From the NCBI GenBank assembly GCA_028278225.1, contig JANQEU010000018.1:1-49653 (forward strand): DNA of 49,653 bases, read 5' to 3'. The stretch is from Cyclobacteriaceae bacterium (GTDB taxonomy: Bacteria > Bacteroidota > Bacteroidia > Cytophagales > Cyclobacteriaceae). Of the stretch, positions 1 through 7,724 are shown in pieces. Within the stretch, counting starts at the first letter, position 1; each line of letters opens with the position of its first letter. Under the pieces are notes generated by a model. The model worked only from the letters and a program-made list of their open reading frames with translations, made no database searches and was not told the DNA's origin. Position numbers and translations under genes: made by a program.

Positions 1-119
1 AAGTATGGAAGAATTATTGCTCAAATAATGTATCATTACCAACAGTAAATCAATAGGAGGATTATCCTCGAACCTGTAAACTTATTTTAGGACGATACAA
101 CCCCCCCTCTAGCGCAAGT

Positions 120-355
120 GTCCGCTTGTGCTTTTGACGGATTCTCACGCCCCGGTCTGTTTCAACATAAACCATGGAGACAAGTCATTTGAAATTAAAT
201 AGCGATTAAATATATTCCGTTCTGAAGTATTGGTAACGAGACCTGATTTCCTGTGCGCAGATGCTTACAAACGCCTTGGGTTTGGTTATCAATAAGTCAT
301 GCAAAGAATACCATAAGGGAAATAAGCGCAATCGCGCTTATTTATAGTTAGCGGC
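120..355 (+). repeat. composite palindromic repeat, copy 1 (modules E-C-D)
   Basis: This gene-free stretch is almost entirely repeat. A segment at 149-178 (module E, around ACATAAACCATGG) recurs at 2449-2477. Module C (around CATTTGAAATTAAATAGCGA, from about 181) recurs at 2480, 7619, 14801 and 16323. Module D (about 255-355) recurs at 2553-2653 and ends in a hairpin, AAATAAGCGC-AATC-GCGCTTATTT (320-343), followed by GTTAGC. Bases 1-119 hold no gene or repeat that I recognise, apart from a C7 run near 102. There is no convincing coding frame in the stretch. Confidence 0.8.
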
Positions 356-397
356 TATTTAACCAAGGCATTCTATTCTAAATCAAATAATGAAGTT

Positions 398-820
398 ATG
401 AGTAGGCTTTTTTATGAAGAAAGAGATGAGCTTCCCAGACTCAATTTCGAAGTGGATGACTCAAACCATGGAAAAAGTTATTTCGAGAAGGTTGCAAAAC
501 TTGTCCCAACAGAAATAATTGCAGGTTACATAGCCTTGATAAACTTAGTGCCTTTGATCCAACTTCAAATTACAAAAGAATGGGTCTATTTAATCATTTT
601 CTTTCTATGCTTGATTTTAACTCCTATCTATTTGAACTCTTTTGCGATAAAAGGAAAATCGAAGAAAATTCATTTGGTAGTTTCGAGTTTTGGTTTCATT
701 TTTTGGGCTTATTCCATATCAGGAAGTGTCGTTCTTCCCAGTATTTATGACTCAGCACTAAGTTCAATATTTCTAATCGCCTTTAGTCTCATAAGTGGCA
801 TAATTCCTCTAAAGAAATGA
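398..820 (+). CDS. small multi-pass membrane protein of unknown function
   Basis: The product is 140 residues, with a hydrophilic N-terminus of about 30 residues and then four hydrophobic stretches (roughly residues 37-56, 61-80, 91-112 and 116-136), so an integral inner-membrane protein is expected. The segment KLVPTEIIAGYIAL looks like a conserved family signature that I have seen in uncharacterised small membrane proteins, but I cannot name a family. The stop codon is 4 bp before the GTG start of the next gene, so the two are very probably co-translated. The pair occupies a cassette-like unit between two copies of the same repeat. A membrane effector or an anchor for the partner is an inference only. 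Confidence 0.75.
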   Translation: MSRLFYEERDELPRLNFEVDDSNHGKSYFEKVAKLVPTEIIAGYIALINLVPLIQLQITKEWVYLIIFFLCLILTPIYLNSFAIKGKSKKIHLVVSSFGFIFWAYSISGSVVLPSIYDSALSSIFLIAFSLISGIIPLKK

Positions 821-824
821 ATAC

Positions 825-2366
825 GTGAAAACTCAAGGCCACAATATTTATTTCGACCAAGTTAGTGGGTACTATTCGCATCAAACCGGAGCCAGGTATT
901 TGAATCCACTTGAATCAGGAAGTAGGTTCCCAGAATTAACAGAGTTGCATGAATCCTATCATCGTGAACTAGCACATTTCAACTTTGTTGATGGTATTGG
1001 AAGGATTTTCACCACTATTTATTTGATTGGGAAAAAGTCCTTGAAAAAGAGTCACCTTAAAAGTATTGAAGTACTTCTTGAGACTATTCATATAAATACG
1101 AACTACGTCCATGAATTAACAGCTACTTATTTAAGTTTTTATGTATTTCAATCTCACAACCCAAAGGATTACGCATCGGCAAGAAAACAATTGCCTCGTT
1201 TGTACTCTGAAGTATTAGAAGCAGGCGAATTGGCGTTTGGTGATATCGGAGACAATCGTGTACCCGATTCAATCGCTACAATTGTTTATGCATGTGCAGT
1301 TTGTTCTATGAACCTTGATTGCCGTTTCGACCAAATTAAATTTGACAATATCTCAAAGCTGTCGGATTTTATTAGTCTTGAAAATCCAAACTTACGTTTC
1401 AAAAGTGTCCTAAAAAGATTAACCCCCTACTGGAATGAAGATAGTTTACTAGCAGGCATCAATTTCAAAGAGAAAAACCTAAGAACATTGCAATCGGTTG
1501 TTTTTGAAGTCTTAAGAAAACAATTCCCAGAATTTCCTTTTTTCACAAGACATGAAAAACCAGGTTTTATTAGGGAACCTGTAAATTCTTTGAAGATTGA
1601 TGGGATCGCACATGGGTACAAATTTATGAATATGATCAGTGTTGACCCACCAATGCAAGACTTAGTAGAAGAAAAGTTTGGAACTCAAATAGAGTACGCG
1701 AACCTAGAGAGCTGGGAGCCCATAGATCTATCAATCAAAATCAAATATGAGGATGTGGAGTTCTCGGATTTAGATCAGATTTATGATCAAGTTCTATCGC
1801 AAGAGGGAGATATTTATTGTCATGTGCTTTTACCTCCAGAATCAAATGAGGTAACTCTCCTCTGTTTACCGTATGCAGGTCCCAAGAGAAAAATAAGAGT
1901 TAAACCTTTTGCTGTTACTTGTATCTCACAAGACCTCATAAGTTATTTTACTCGAAGCCCAAAAACTTCAATGTTTTTCAAAATTGATGAGAGATTGTCC
2001 ATGAATATTGGAAAACAATTATCCAATGCTGGGAATTTTGTATTCCGACTTCTTAAGGATACTTCTCCGAAAAACATTCTGAATATCCTTAGAAAAGAAT
2101 CTATGGATCAAATAGTTTCAGTGATAAGATTAAATTTGTTAGGAGACAATTTCTCCATCTTACTTGCTTTACTCTCAAAATCGGGATACGCGATACTAAC
2201 TCCAATTACAAAACTTGGTACTAGAATATTATCAAAAGAAATAGAGAATAATTTAAATATTATAGCATATAAAAATGATCGGGAGTTCTTTTATGATTTT
2301 AAAATCAGTCCTCAAAGTCTTAGGGGACTTATTTATACGACTTATGTAGCTGTTAACATGCGCTAA
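825..2366 (+). CDS. putative HExxH-containing protein, possible zinc peptidase
   Basis: The product is 513 residues with a GTG start; no in-frame ATG lies in the 4-bp gap behind the upstream gene. Residues 42-46 read HESYH, matching the zincin HExxH motif, and a second His-Glu pair (residues 96-97, in YVHELTATYL) lies about 50 residues later, where a third zinc ligand could sit. The rest, including the C-terminal half, is not recognised. There is no signal peptide or clear membrane helix, so a cytoplasmic protein is expected. A metallopeptidase paired with a small membrane protein in an accessory cassette resembles defence or toxin modules, but nothing in the sequence proves that. A chance HExxH is the main alternative. 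Confidence 0.8.
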   Translation: MKTQGHNIYFDQVSGYYSHQTGARYLNPLESGSRFPELTELHESYHRELAHFNFVDGIGRIFTTIYLIGKKSLKKSHLKSIEVLLETIHINTNYVHELTATYLSFYVFQSHNPKDYASARKQLPRLYSEVLEAGELAFGDIGDNRVPDSIATIVYACAVCSMNLDCRFDQIKFDNISKLSDFISLENPNLRFKSVLKRLTPYWNEDSLLAGINFKEKNLRTLQSVVFEVLRKQFPEFPFFTRHEKPGFIREPVNSLKIDGIAHGYKFMNMISVDPPMQDLVEEKFGTQIEYANLESWEPIDLSIKIKYEDVEFSDLDQIYDQVLSQEGDIYCHVLLPPESNEVTLLCLPYAGPKRKIRVKPFAVTCISQDLISYFTRSPKTSMFFKIDERLSMNIGKQLSNAGNFVFRLLKDTSPKNILNILRKESMDQIVSVIRLNLLGDNFSILLALLSKSGYAILTPITKLGTRILSKEIENNLNIIAYKNDREFFYDFKISPQSLRGLIYTTYVAVNMR

Positions 2367-2653
2367 AATCCTGGCTCGGTCGCAATTGCATTGCGACCGT
2401 AATATTTTTCCGGGCATTTGCAATGCCCAAAATGCTAATTCCCCACGCCCCGGTTCGTTTCGACATAAACCATGGCGACAGGTCATTTGAAATTAAATAG
2501 CGATTAACTATATTCCGTTCTGAAGTATTAATTACGAGACCTGATTACCGTGGACGGATGCTTACAAACGGCTCCAGGTTTGGTTATCAATAAGTTGTGT
2601 AAAGAATACTATAAGGGAAATAAGCGTAATTGCGCTTATTTGTTGTTAGCGAC
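2349..2653 (+). repeat. composite palindromic repeat, copy 2 (modules A-E-C-D)
   Basis: Module A holds two hairpins: CGGTCGCAA-TTGCA-TTGCGACCG (2377-2399) and GGGCATT-TGC-AATGCCC (2412-2428). Module E (2449-2477), module C (from about 2480) and module D (to 2653) then follow in the same order as in copy 1, with about 90 percent identity by eye over more than 170 bp. Module D ends in a near-perfect AAATAAGCG/CGCTTATTT hairpin and then GTTAGCGAC. The first hairpin could also end transcription of the 825-2366 gene, although it has no long T run. Confidence 0.8.
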
Positions 2654-2722
2654 AATACCTACAGAGCCAAATTATTTTTGTGTAAAACAGGCTTTCAGGT
2701 TTAACTTAATTGCTCTGCAATC

Positions 2723-4786
2723 ATGAAAATCGAGACTGTTCGAACTGATGAAAACCTGATTAGTCAGGTTGTCAAGTTAGGAACTAAAAACAGCAAAACA
2801 CTGGGGCATTTTCCTGAGGGGGCGTACATTGAACATGCACGAAGAGGATTTCTAATTTGCGCCTACGAAAAAGAACAACTCCTTGGCTACTTACTTTTTT
2901 CCATAACTCAAAGTAAAAATTCAATCAGGATAATTCAGCTATGTATTTCTGAGAGTGCCAGAAATCAAGGAATAGCTAAGGCATTGCTTAATTCATTGAA
3001 ACTCAAATATCGGGAATCATTTAAGGGAATAGCGTTGAGCTGTCGGACAGACTACGTTGCTGCATCAACTCTATGGGAAAGTTATGGATTTAAGGCTATG
3101 GACAAAGTAAGGAGTAGGAGCAAAAAAGAGAACTGGCTATTTAAATGGTGGTATGATTTTGGAAATCATGACCTATTCTCATTAACACGAGCTAGTTCCT
3201 CCAAACTAAAAGCAATATTGGATGCTAACATCATAATCAAGCTTAGAAGCAATAAAGCGGATGAAAAATCTGGCACTCGTTTCTTACTCGAGGATTGGCT
3301 TGTGGATGTGATTGACTTCTATTATTCCCCGGAAATCTTTAATGAGATCAAAAGGGACAAGAATGATGAACGAGCTAAAAAGACTAGGTCATTCCTTACG
3401 AATTTTATTGAGGCGAAATTCAATCCTGACACCCGAGACCAAGTTTTCAATCAGGTCAATAAAATCATTTCAGGAAATTCGCCAAATGATTTATCCGACA
3501 AGAGACAACTATCTGAATGTGTAGCCAGCGAAATCCCATATTTCATCACATCAGACGAGAAAATATTAGATTCAGATGATCAAATAAATAATTTGTTCGG
3601 CGTTCAAGTATTAAGACCTATTGACATCATCCTATTGATCGATGAGAATAATAATAAATCTGATTATGTCTCCACTAGGATAGCCGGTGTTAACTACAAC
3701 TATAGCCATCTTAAGTCTAGGGAAATTGACCAACTTGTGGATAACATCCTTGCGAAAGATAAAAGTGAAAAGAAACATGAACTTCGCGCAATTTTTACTC
3801 GATCCGCATCGAATGTCAAAAAATGCAAAACCAGGGTTTTAAGGGATAAAGAGGACACAATTCTCGGTGTTTGGATTTGTGATTTAACGTCAAATGAAGT
3901 TTCCGTTCCCCTGCTTAGAACTACCAAAACCAAGCTGTCAAATACACTTTTTACTCAATTGACTTTTGAAGCAATTGAATTCGCAGTCACAAATGAGAGA
4001 AATCTGATTGCCATATCCGATAAATACATTGATCCGCAAGATCAAGAGACATTGGAATCAATGGGATTCACATTGAAGGAAGGTTCGTGGTGGAAGATTA
4101 CTGCAAAAAGTGTTATTGATAGTTCAGAATTATTCAAGATTACTGGTGTCAGTCGACTTTTTGATGAGACTAAATTGAGAGATCGACTGCTAGGAACTGA
4201 CTTCAATGAATTCAGAGTTAGTCTTGAACGAAAATTATGGCCACTGAAATTTAAGAATGTCGAATTACCTACATATATAGTCCCAATTAGACCACACTGG
4301 GCAAGTGAATTATTTGACCATTACGCTGCAAATGATTCGATGTTTGGAGCGAATGCCTCTCTGGCATGGAGCAGAGAAAATGTTTACTATCGGAGCATCA
4401 AACCTGTCTCGGAAAAGGTACCAGGTCGATTACTTTGGTATTCAAGTAGCACAAAAGATAAGGGCGCGATCAGGGTCAATTCAATTGTTGCTTGCTCGTA
4501 CCTTGATGAGGTTCACGTTGGTAAGGCAAAGGAACTTTTCCGACGATTCAGACATTACGGGATTTACGAATGGAAAAACATTCTTGATCTCGCAAAAGGG
4601 AATCCCGATAATCTAGTGAAAGCCTTAAAATTTAGGGATACTGAGGTCTTCAGAAATGCTGTTCCATTTCAGAAAGTCGTTGATGTTTTACAATCTCATG
4701 GTCGAAAAAGAAATACATTCACTGCGCCTCTAGAAATAACAAACAAAATTTTTCTGGAAATCTATAAATTGGGAGGAATAATATGA
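2723..4786 (+). CDS. multidomain GNAT acetyltransferase-PIN nuclease protein
   Basis: The product is 687 residues. Residues 1-130 form a GNAT acetyltransferase domain with the acetyl-CoA loop around RNQGIAKALL (80-89) and the typical WESYGF end (118-123). Residues 162-305 look like a PIN RNase: D167 (LDANI), E208 (IFNEI), D259 (LSDK) and D278 (TSDEK) give the usual four acidic metal ligands. Residues 395-450 again resemble the end of a GNAT fold (TLESMGF). The last 170 residues are PUA/EVE-like by eye, which is uncertain. Its stop overlaps the start of the ASCH gene (ATGA). GNAT and PIN domains are both common tRNA- or RNA-directed toxins, so the fusion suggests an RNA-modifying or RNA-cutting effector. 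It could also be a regulatory protein. Confidence 0.85.
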   Translation: MKIETVRTDENLISQVVKLGTKNSKTLGHFPEGAYIEHARRGFLICAYEKEQLLGYLLFSITQSKNSIRIIQLCISESARNQGIAKALLNSLKLKYRESFKGIALSCRTDYVAASTLWESYGFKAMDKVRSRSKKENWLFKWWYDFGNHDLFSLTRASSSKLKAILDANIIIKLRSNKADEKSGTRFLLEDWLVDVIDFYYSPEIFNEIKRDKNDERAKKTRSFLTNFIEAKFNPDTRDQVFNQVNKIISGNSPNDLSDKRQLSECVASEIPYFITSDEKILDSDDQINNLFGVQVLRPIDIILLIDENNNKSDYVSTRIAGVNYNYSHLKSREIDQLVDNILAKDKSEKKHELRAIFTRSASNVKKCKTRVLRDKEDTILGVWICDLTSNEVSVPLLRTTKTKLSNTLFTQLTFEAIEFAVTNERNLIAISDKYIDPQDQETLESMGFTLKEGSWWKITAKSVIDSSELFKITGVSRLFDETKLRDRLLGTDFNEFRVSLERKLWPLKFKNVELPTYIVPIRPHWASELFDHYAANDSMFGANASLAWSRENVYYRSIKPVSEKVPGRLLWYSSSTKDKGAIRVNSIVACSYLDEVHVGKAKELFRRFRHYGIYEWKNILDLAKGNPDNLVKALKFRDTEVFRNAVPFQKVVDVLQSHGRKRNTFTAPLEITNKIFLEIYKLGGII

Positions 4787-5205
4787 GCAAAATTGTAGTA
4801 GTTTCTATCAAACCCGAATTTGCAAATAAGATTTTTGATGGTTCTAAGAAAATTGAACTTCGAAAAGCTTCCCCCAATGCTAGACCTGGAGACCTTATGA
4901 TTGTTTACAGTACTTCACCAGAAATGGCAGTAATTGGTGTTTGTAAAATTCAAGAAGTAATCAAGACATCGCCCCGAGAAATTTGGGAAAAGCATTCGGA
5001 CATTCTAGGAATAGATGAAGATAGATTTAATGACTATTTTTCTGAATCGACTATCGCAGTGGGAATAGTCATAGAGAATGCTAGAAGGTTAAAGTCCAAA
5101 ATTCCACTGAGAAGCATAAGAGATAAGTTTCCGGAATTTGCACCGCCTCAAACCTTCAAATATTTCAGCAGAGATTTGATATCTAACTCTCTAGCACAAG
5201 CTTAA
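4783..5205 (+). CDS. ASCH-domain (PUA-like) putative RNA-binding protein
   Basis: The product is 140 residues. The N-terminus has the ASCH pattern (VVSIKPEFANKIFDGSKKIELRK, residues 5-27, read in two halves: VVSIKPEFANKIF and DGSKKIELRK), followed by a GD-containing strand (ARPGDLMIVY), as in PUA-like RNA-binding domains. The start codon overlaps the stop of the upstream GNAT-PIN gene in an ATGA, preceded by GGAGG, an unusually good ribosome site for this genome, which suggests coupled expression in fixed ratio. ASCH domains bind RNA or modified nucleotides. Here it may direct or restrain the partner enzyme (inference). Confidence 0.88.
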   Translation: MSKIVVVSIKPEFANKIFDGSKKIELRKASPNARPGDLMIVYSTSPEMAVIGVCKIQEVIKTSPREIWEKHSDILGIDEDRFNDYFSESTIAVGIVIENARRLKSKIPLRSIRDKFPEFAPPQTFKYFSRDLISNSLAQA

Positions 5206-5294
5206 AATCGCTGACGGTCCCACCGAGCCCAAATACCCCTTGTGCTTTTCTCACATAAAGACATTTTCCGGGCGCTGATCGTCGATATCACAAC

Positions 5295-5318
5295 AAAAAA
5301 AGCGCCGAAAGGCGCTTT
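5295..5318 (-). terminator. rho-independent terminator of the DUF6261-like gene
   Basis: On the minus strand the sequence reads AAAGCGCC-TTTC-GGCGCTTT followed directly by a run of Ts (plus-strand A7), a strong stem with a tetraloop and a U tract. It lies about 45 bp past the stop codon of the minus-strand gene at 5361-6086. The stem is also preceded by several As on that strand, so partial bidirectional function is possible. Confidence 0.85.
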
Positions 5319-5360
5319 CCTGTTCAAGACATCGGCTTGTGCCGATCCCACTGTAAAGTA

Positions 5361-6086
5361 TTAAGCTGCAAGTTCCTCTGTGCTTTCGGAACGGGTCTTG
5401 CGGGCCCGGGATGAGGACACAATCTGTGAAGTGATAGCATTCATGTTTTCCACCAGGTCCGTGTACTTTCCCGGCTCGGTCTCGTCCAGCACCCCAATGG
5501 CATCTATCAGGGTATTGACATGGGGTACGATCTTTCGCTTGGCCTCCTTGAGCGTGGGATAGTTCATCTCCGTTTCGGCCTTCAGTCGCTGATCATAGAT
5601 CGAAGTGAAATTGGACTGTGCCTGCTTCAGTTCATTGTAGATGCCGTGAGCATTCAGCATGTCAAGCGCTCCCTGATATTCGGGTTTGTCGAGCTCGGCA
5701 AAGAGCGCCTCCAGTTTACCTGACTGCTCTGTGTAGCCATGCGCATACAATCTTGTTCCTGCCCGGGCAATCACGTCCCATACTTTTTCGTAAGCATCTA
5801 TCAGGGCGGAATTTCTGCGACGCTTATAAGCATCTACCAGGTCCCTGAAACCGATGAAGAGGTCATCCCGGATAGCGTCTGCTTCCGCCACATCATCGAC
5901 CAGCTTATTGATCCGGACGGCAGTAATAGCCTGGTTAAGGTTGTCCAGGTCATCTTTCAACATGCCTAAGATCCTGTTGATAAACGAATTGTCCAATTGG
6001 GCTTCTTCGATCGATTTCAAATAGGCATTGACTGTTTCTGTCAGCTCCGCAGGGAGCAGCAGACTTGTTCTTAACTTTTTGATCAT
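5361..6086 (-). CDS. DUF6261-like protein
   Basis: The product is 241 residues, almost wholly alpha-helical, without signal peptide or membrane helices. The layout (short N-terminal RTSLLLPAEL stretch, long charged helices, a central RRRNSALIDAYEKVWDVIAR segment, and a tail reading TDLVENMNAI...SSRARKTRS) agrees with the DUF6261 family of Bacteroidota, whose function is unknown; this family call is from memory. The gene stands alone: it has its own terminator downstream and a 429-bp non-coding region with tandem repeats upstream. It lies in the accessory island but on the opposite strand to most cargo genes. Confidence 0.8.
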   Translation of the reverse strand: MIKKLRTSLLLPAELTETVNAYLKSIEEAQLDNSFINRILGMLKDDLDNLNQAITAVRINKLVDDVAEADAIRDDLFIGFRDLVDAYKRRRNSALIDAYEKVWDVIARAGTRLYAHGYTEQSGKLEALFAELDKPEYQGALDMLNAHGIYNELKQAQSNFTSIYDQRLKAETEMNYPTLKEAKRKIVPHVNTLIDAIGVLDETEPGKYTDLVENMNAITSQIVSSSRARKTRSESTEELAA

Positions 6087-6256
6087 AGTAATAGTTTATT
6101 TAAAGTGTTACAATTATTTGCAATGAAAATGGTCATTGTCGTGAGGATGAACGGCGTTCTGATCGGATTGTTCTTCCTATTCCCATTATGTGATACTTTG
6201 TCTATGGATGATGGCCGAAATAACTTTTTTTGGAGTGCGACAGGTGAATTATCCCG

Positions 6257-6376
6257 GGAAATTTCTGGCCCGGAGTTTTTCACGTGGATTATTGCAGGAA
6301 ATTTCTGGCCCGGAGTTTTTCACGTGGATTATTGCAGGAAATTTCTGACCCGGAGTTTTTCACATGGATTATTGCA
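6257..6376 (+). repeat. three tandem copies of a 40-bp repeat
   Basis: Three head-to-tail units of 40 bp begin GGAAATTTCTGGCCCGGAGT and end GGATTATTGCA (6257-6296, 6297-6336, 6337-6376). The first two are identical and the third has two changes. A fourth, degenerate start follows. The array fills the middle of the gene-free stretch 6087-6515, upstream of the DUF6261-like gene. No gene is convincing there; the only long plus-strand frame simply reads through the repeat. Confidence 0.95.
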
Positions 6377-6515
6377 AAAAAATTTTTTCCCCGGCATTCT
6401 ACAGCCGTTTTGATGCAAAAAAGATCTTTTACAGCATTCTAGGAGTATTTTGTTGAAAAAGGGATTTATAACTGCTGTAAGCGATGTATAGAAAATTAAA
6501 TATGGAAGAGACAGG

Positions 6516-6758
6516 TCAGCTCAACTCTTGAAGGAAGTCTTCCACCCTGGTGTCCAAAGAATTCAAGATCCTGACAAGCGTATTCAGAGTCAAATTCACC
6601 TCTCCCTGCTCAATTTTCCAATAGTGAGCCCTGCTGAAATTATTCTGAATTGCAAACTTCTCATAGTTCCTGATCCCTTTGGATTCCCTGATTGATCGAA
6701 TTCGAGCTCCTATTTTCTTTTGTAGTTCAATTGTATTATTCGGTGACTCTGAATTCAT
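6516..6758 (-). CDS. XRE-family helix-turn-helix regulator
   Basis: The product is 80 residues and consists of one Cro/C1-type helix-turn-helix domain: LQKKIGARIRSIRESKG, then the recognition region NNFSRAHYWKIEQGEVN, then the typical tail LNTLVRILNSLDTRVEDF. It is transcribed divergently from the 86-residue gene at 6858. The 99-bp gap holds a perfect 16-bp palindrome (6796-6811), a likely operator for this protein. It could be a chromosomal regulator or the antitoxin-like half of a small module. Confidence 0.9.
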   Translation of the reverse strand: MNSESPNNTIELQKKIGARIRSIRESKGIRNYEKFAIQNNFSRAHYWKIEQGEVNLTLNTLVRILNSLDTRVEDFLQELS

Positions 6759-6795
6759 GGTAGTTCAAAGGTCACGTGGTTGCACTTTTTAAAGT

Positions 6796-6811
6796 ACTCT
6801 TTATAAAGAGT
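6796..6811. promoter_or_regulatory. 16-bp palindromic operator candidate between divergent genes
   Basis: ACTCTTTATAAAGAGT is a perfect palindrome lying between the XRE gene and the 86-residue gene. A related imperfect ACTTT-TT-AAAGT element immediately precedes it (about 6784-6795). A TACTTTTG element (6829-6836), matching the Bacteroidota -7 box TAnnTTTG, lies 18 bp further toward the plus-strand gene. Binding by the XRE protein is an inference from position. Confidence 0.55.
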
Positions 6812-6857
6812 GTTTCATGTATTTTAATTACTTTTGTAGACTTCTTACTGAAACAGG

Positions 6858-7118
6858 ATGATCGAATCAGACAAAGTTTTCACAGTGCCGGGAAGTGCCC
6901 GGGCAACGGAAAAGATAGTCAATGAATTTGTGGAACTGATCGATTTCATTGACGTCCGGAGACTAAGGAAGAACCTGCGCCTGCTGACGCTTCATTTCAT
7001 ATCATCAGAGCGCGACGATATAACTGAAGACTTCCGGGAATTCCTGGAGGAGCTTCCCGTTTTTTTCGATTTTCTGGACTTTGTCGAGGAAGAGCTGCTC
7101 AAACAGGAGTCAGTATAG
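6858..7118 (+). CDS. small acidic protein of unknown function
   Basis: The product is 86 residues and very acidic in its second half (many Asp, Glu and Phe), predicted all-helical and cytoplasmic. I do not recognise a family. The ATG is preceded by a plausible TAnnTTTG -7 promoter box (6829-6836), and the divergent XRE gene with a shared palindromic operator suggests that the pair forms one regulated unit, such as a toxin-antitoxin-like or phage-type switch. The stop codon lies just before the large GC-rich repeat at 7135. Confidence 0.65.
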   Translation: MIESDKVFTVPGSARATEKIVNEFVELIDFIDVRRLRKNLRLLTLHFISSERDDITEDFREFLEELPVFFDFLDFVEEELLKQESV

Positions 7119-7134
7119 CGCAAAGAGATTTTCC

Positions 7135-7463
7135 CGGCGCTGTCAGGTCGGAAGACCGACAGCGGCCAGGACGCATGCAATTGCGGCCAAGTCGAATCAA
7201 ACTATGGATTAGCTTAGCGAACAAATCTGAGGCGTGTTGGCCGGAAAATGCCTGCGGATGCGCGATCAGGGCCGTGTTGGAGGAGAGCCGTTTGGCCAGC
7301 CAGCCGGCGGATGGGCAGGCCAACCGGGAAGGCCGTGGGTTTTTCATTCTCCGAAGGCTTTTTGCAAACTTTTTGGCCTCAAAAAGTTTGAGCCCGCCTG
7401 GCTTGAAGGCAAAGGATAACAGGGAGCAAAACAGGATGTAACGGAGAGGTAACAAGTGCTATG
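7135..7463 (-). repeat. dispersed GC-rich repeat F, copy 1
   Basis: This 330-bp GC-rich block recurs in opposite orientation at the right end of the window (49398-49653). The shared core covers 7262-7463 and is about 90 percent identical. Read on the minus strand it contains a frame of 118 codons (7099-7455) with LKLFEAKKFAKSLRRMKNPR and PSRLACPSAGWLAKRLSSNTA. The second copy has a one-base insertion (CCTTTTGCC against CCTTTGCC) that breaks the same frame, so I treat the block as a repeat rather than a gene. It also contains many GGCC-rich inverted pairs. Confidence 0.8.
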
Positions 7464-7481
7464 AGGTCATTCCCCAGCCTA

Positions 7482-7637
7482 GCTGCAGCTGGCAGGTATC
7501 TCATACTGAGCATTATGAGATTGCGGAAATTTCTGCCCCTACATCTTAAATATTGGACCAGAAATTCCGCAATGACGCTCCTGTTGGCTTCTTTTGACTG
7601 TTCCTCCCCGGCAGCAGGTCATTTGAAATTAAATAGC
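7482..7637 (+). repeat. composite palindromic repeat, copy 3 (module B and start of C)
   Basis: Module B is a long imperfect hairpin: GATTGCGGAAATTTC on the left pairs with GAAATTCCGCAATGAC on the right around a 30-base centre (TTAAATATTGG), with an outer CTCATA/TATGAG stem and a shared tail ending TTCTTTTGACTGTTC. Copies with over 90 percent identity by eye are at 8185, 11815, 14681 and 16189. It is followed by the first 21 bases of module C and then, after CACTCCCATCC, by the core GTTACC. Confidence 0.85.
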
Positions 7638-7724
7638 ACTCCCATCCGTTACCTTTCAGCGATCCAGGAACTTTGACAGGGAATGGAGAACAACAAACCG
7701 CTCCTCTTTCGTTAACTTAGTAAC

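Larger units (their letters stand above)
347..2644 (+). other. putative integron-like gene cassette 1
   Basis: The unit opens with GTTAGCGGC (347-355). Near its end, inside the last codons of the second gene, is GCTGTTAAC (2349-2357), which matches the reverse complement of the opening in 7 of 9 bases. It carries the two genes at 398-820 and 825-2366, followed by repeat modules A-E-C-D, up to the next opening GTTAGCGAC at 2645. Paired complementary ends around a promoterless gene unit are the hallmark of integron cassettes. The end match here is the weakest but one of the five units, and the inter-gene repeat of about 300 bp is longer than a normal attC. Confidence 0.4.
2645..5215 (+). other. 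putative integron-like gene cassette 2
   Basis: The unit opens with GTTAGCGAC (2645-2653) and has ATCGCTGAC (5207-5215) just after the last stop codon; 7 of 9 bases match the reverse complement of the opening. It carries the GNAT-PIN and ASCH genes. The downstream edge of the unit is not visible because no GTTA core with repeat context follows within 300 bp. The evidence is therefore weaker than for units 3, 4 and 5. Confidence 0.35.

Noticed and set aside
6105-6413. Plus-strand frame through the 40-bp tandem repeat
   Set aside because: The 40-bp period is not a multiple of three, so the repeats are read in different frames; no family likeness.
7099-7455. Minus-strand frame of 118 codons inside repeat F
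   Set aside because: It lies wholly within a dispersed repeat, and the second copy has a one-base insertion that breaks the frame; recorded as a repeat with the coding possibility left open in the findings.
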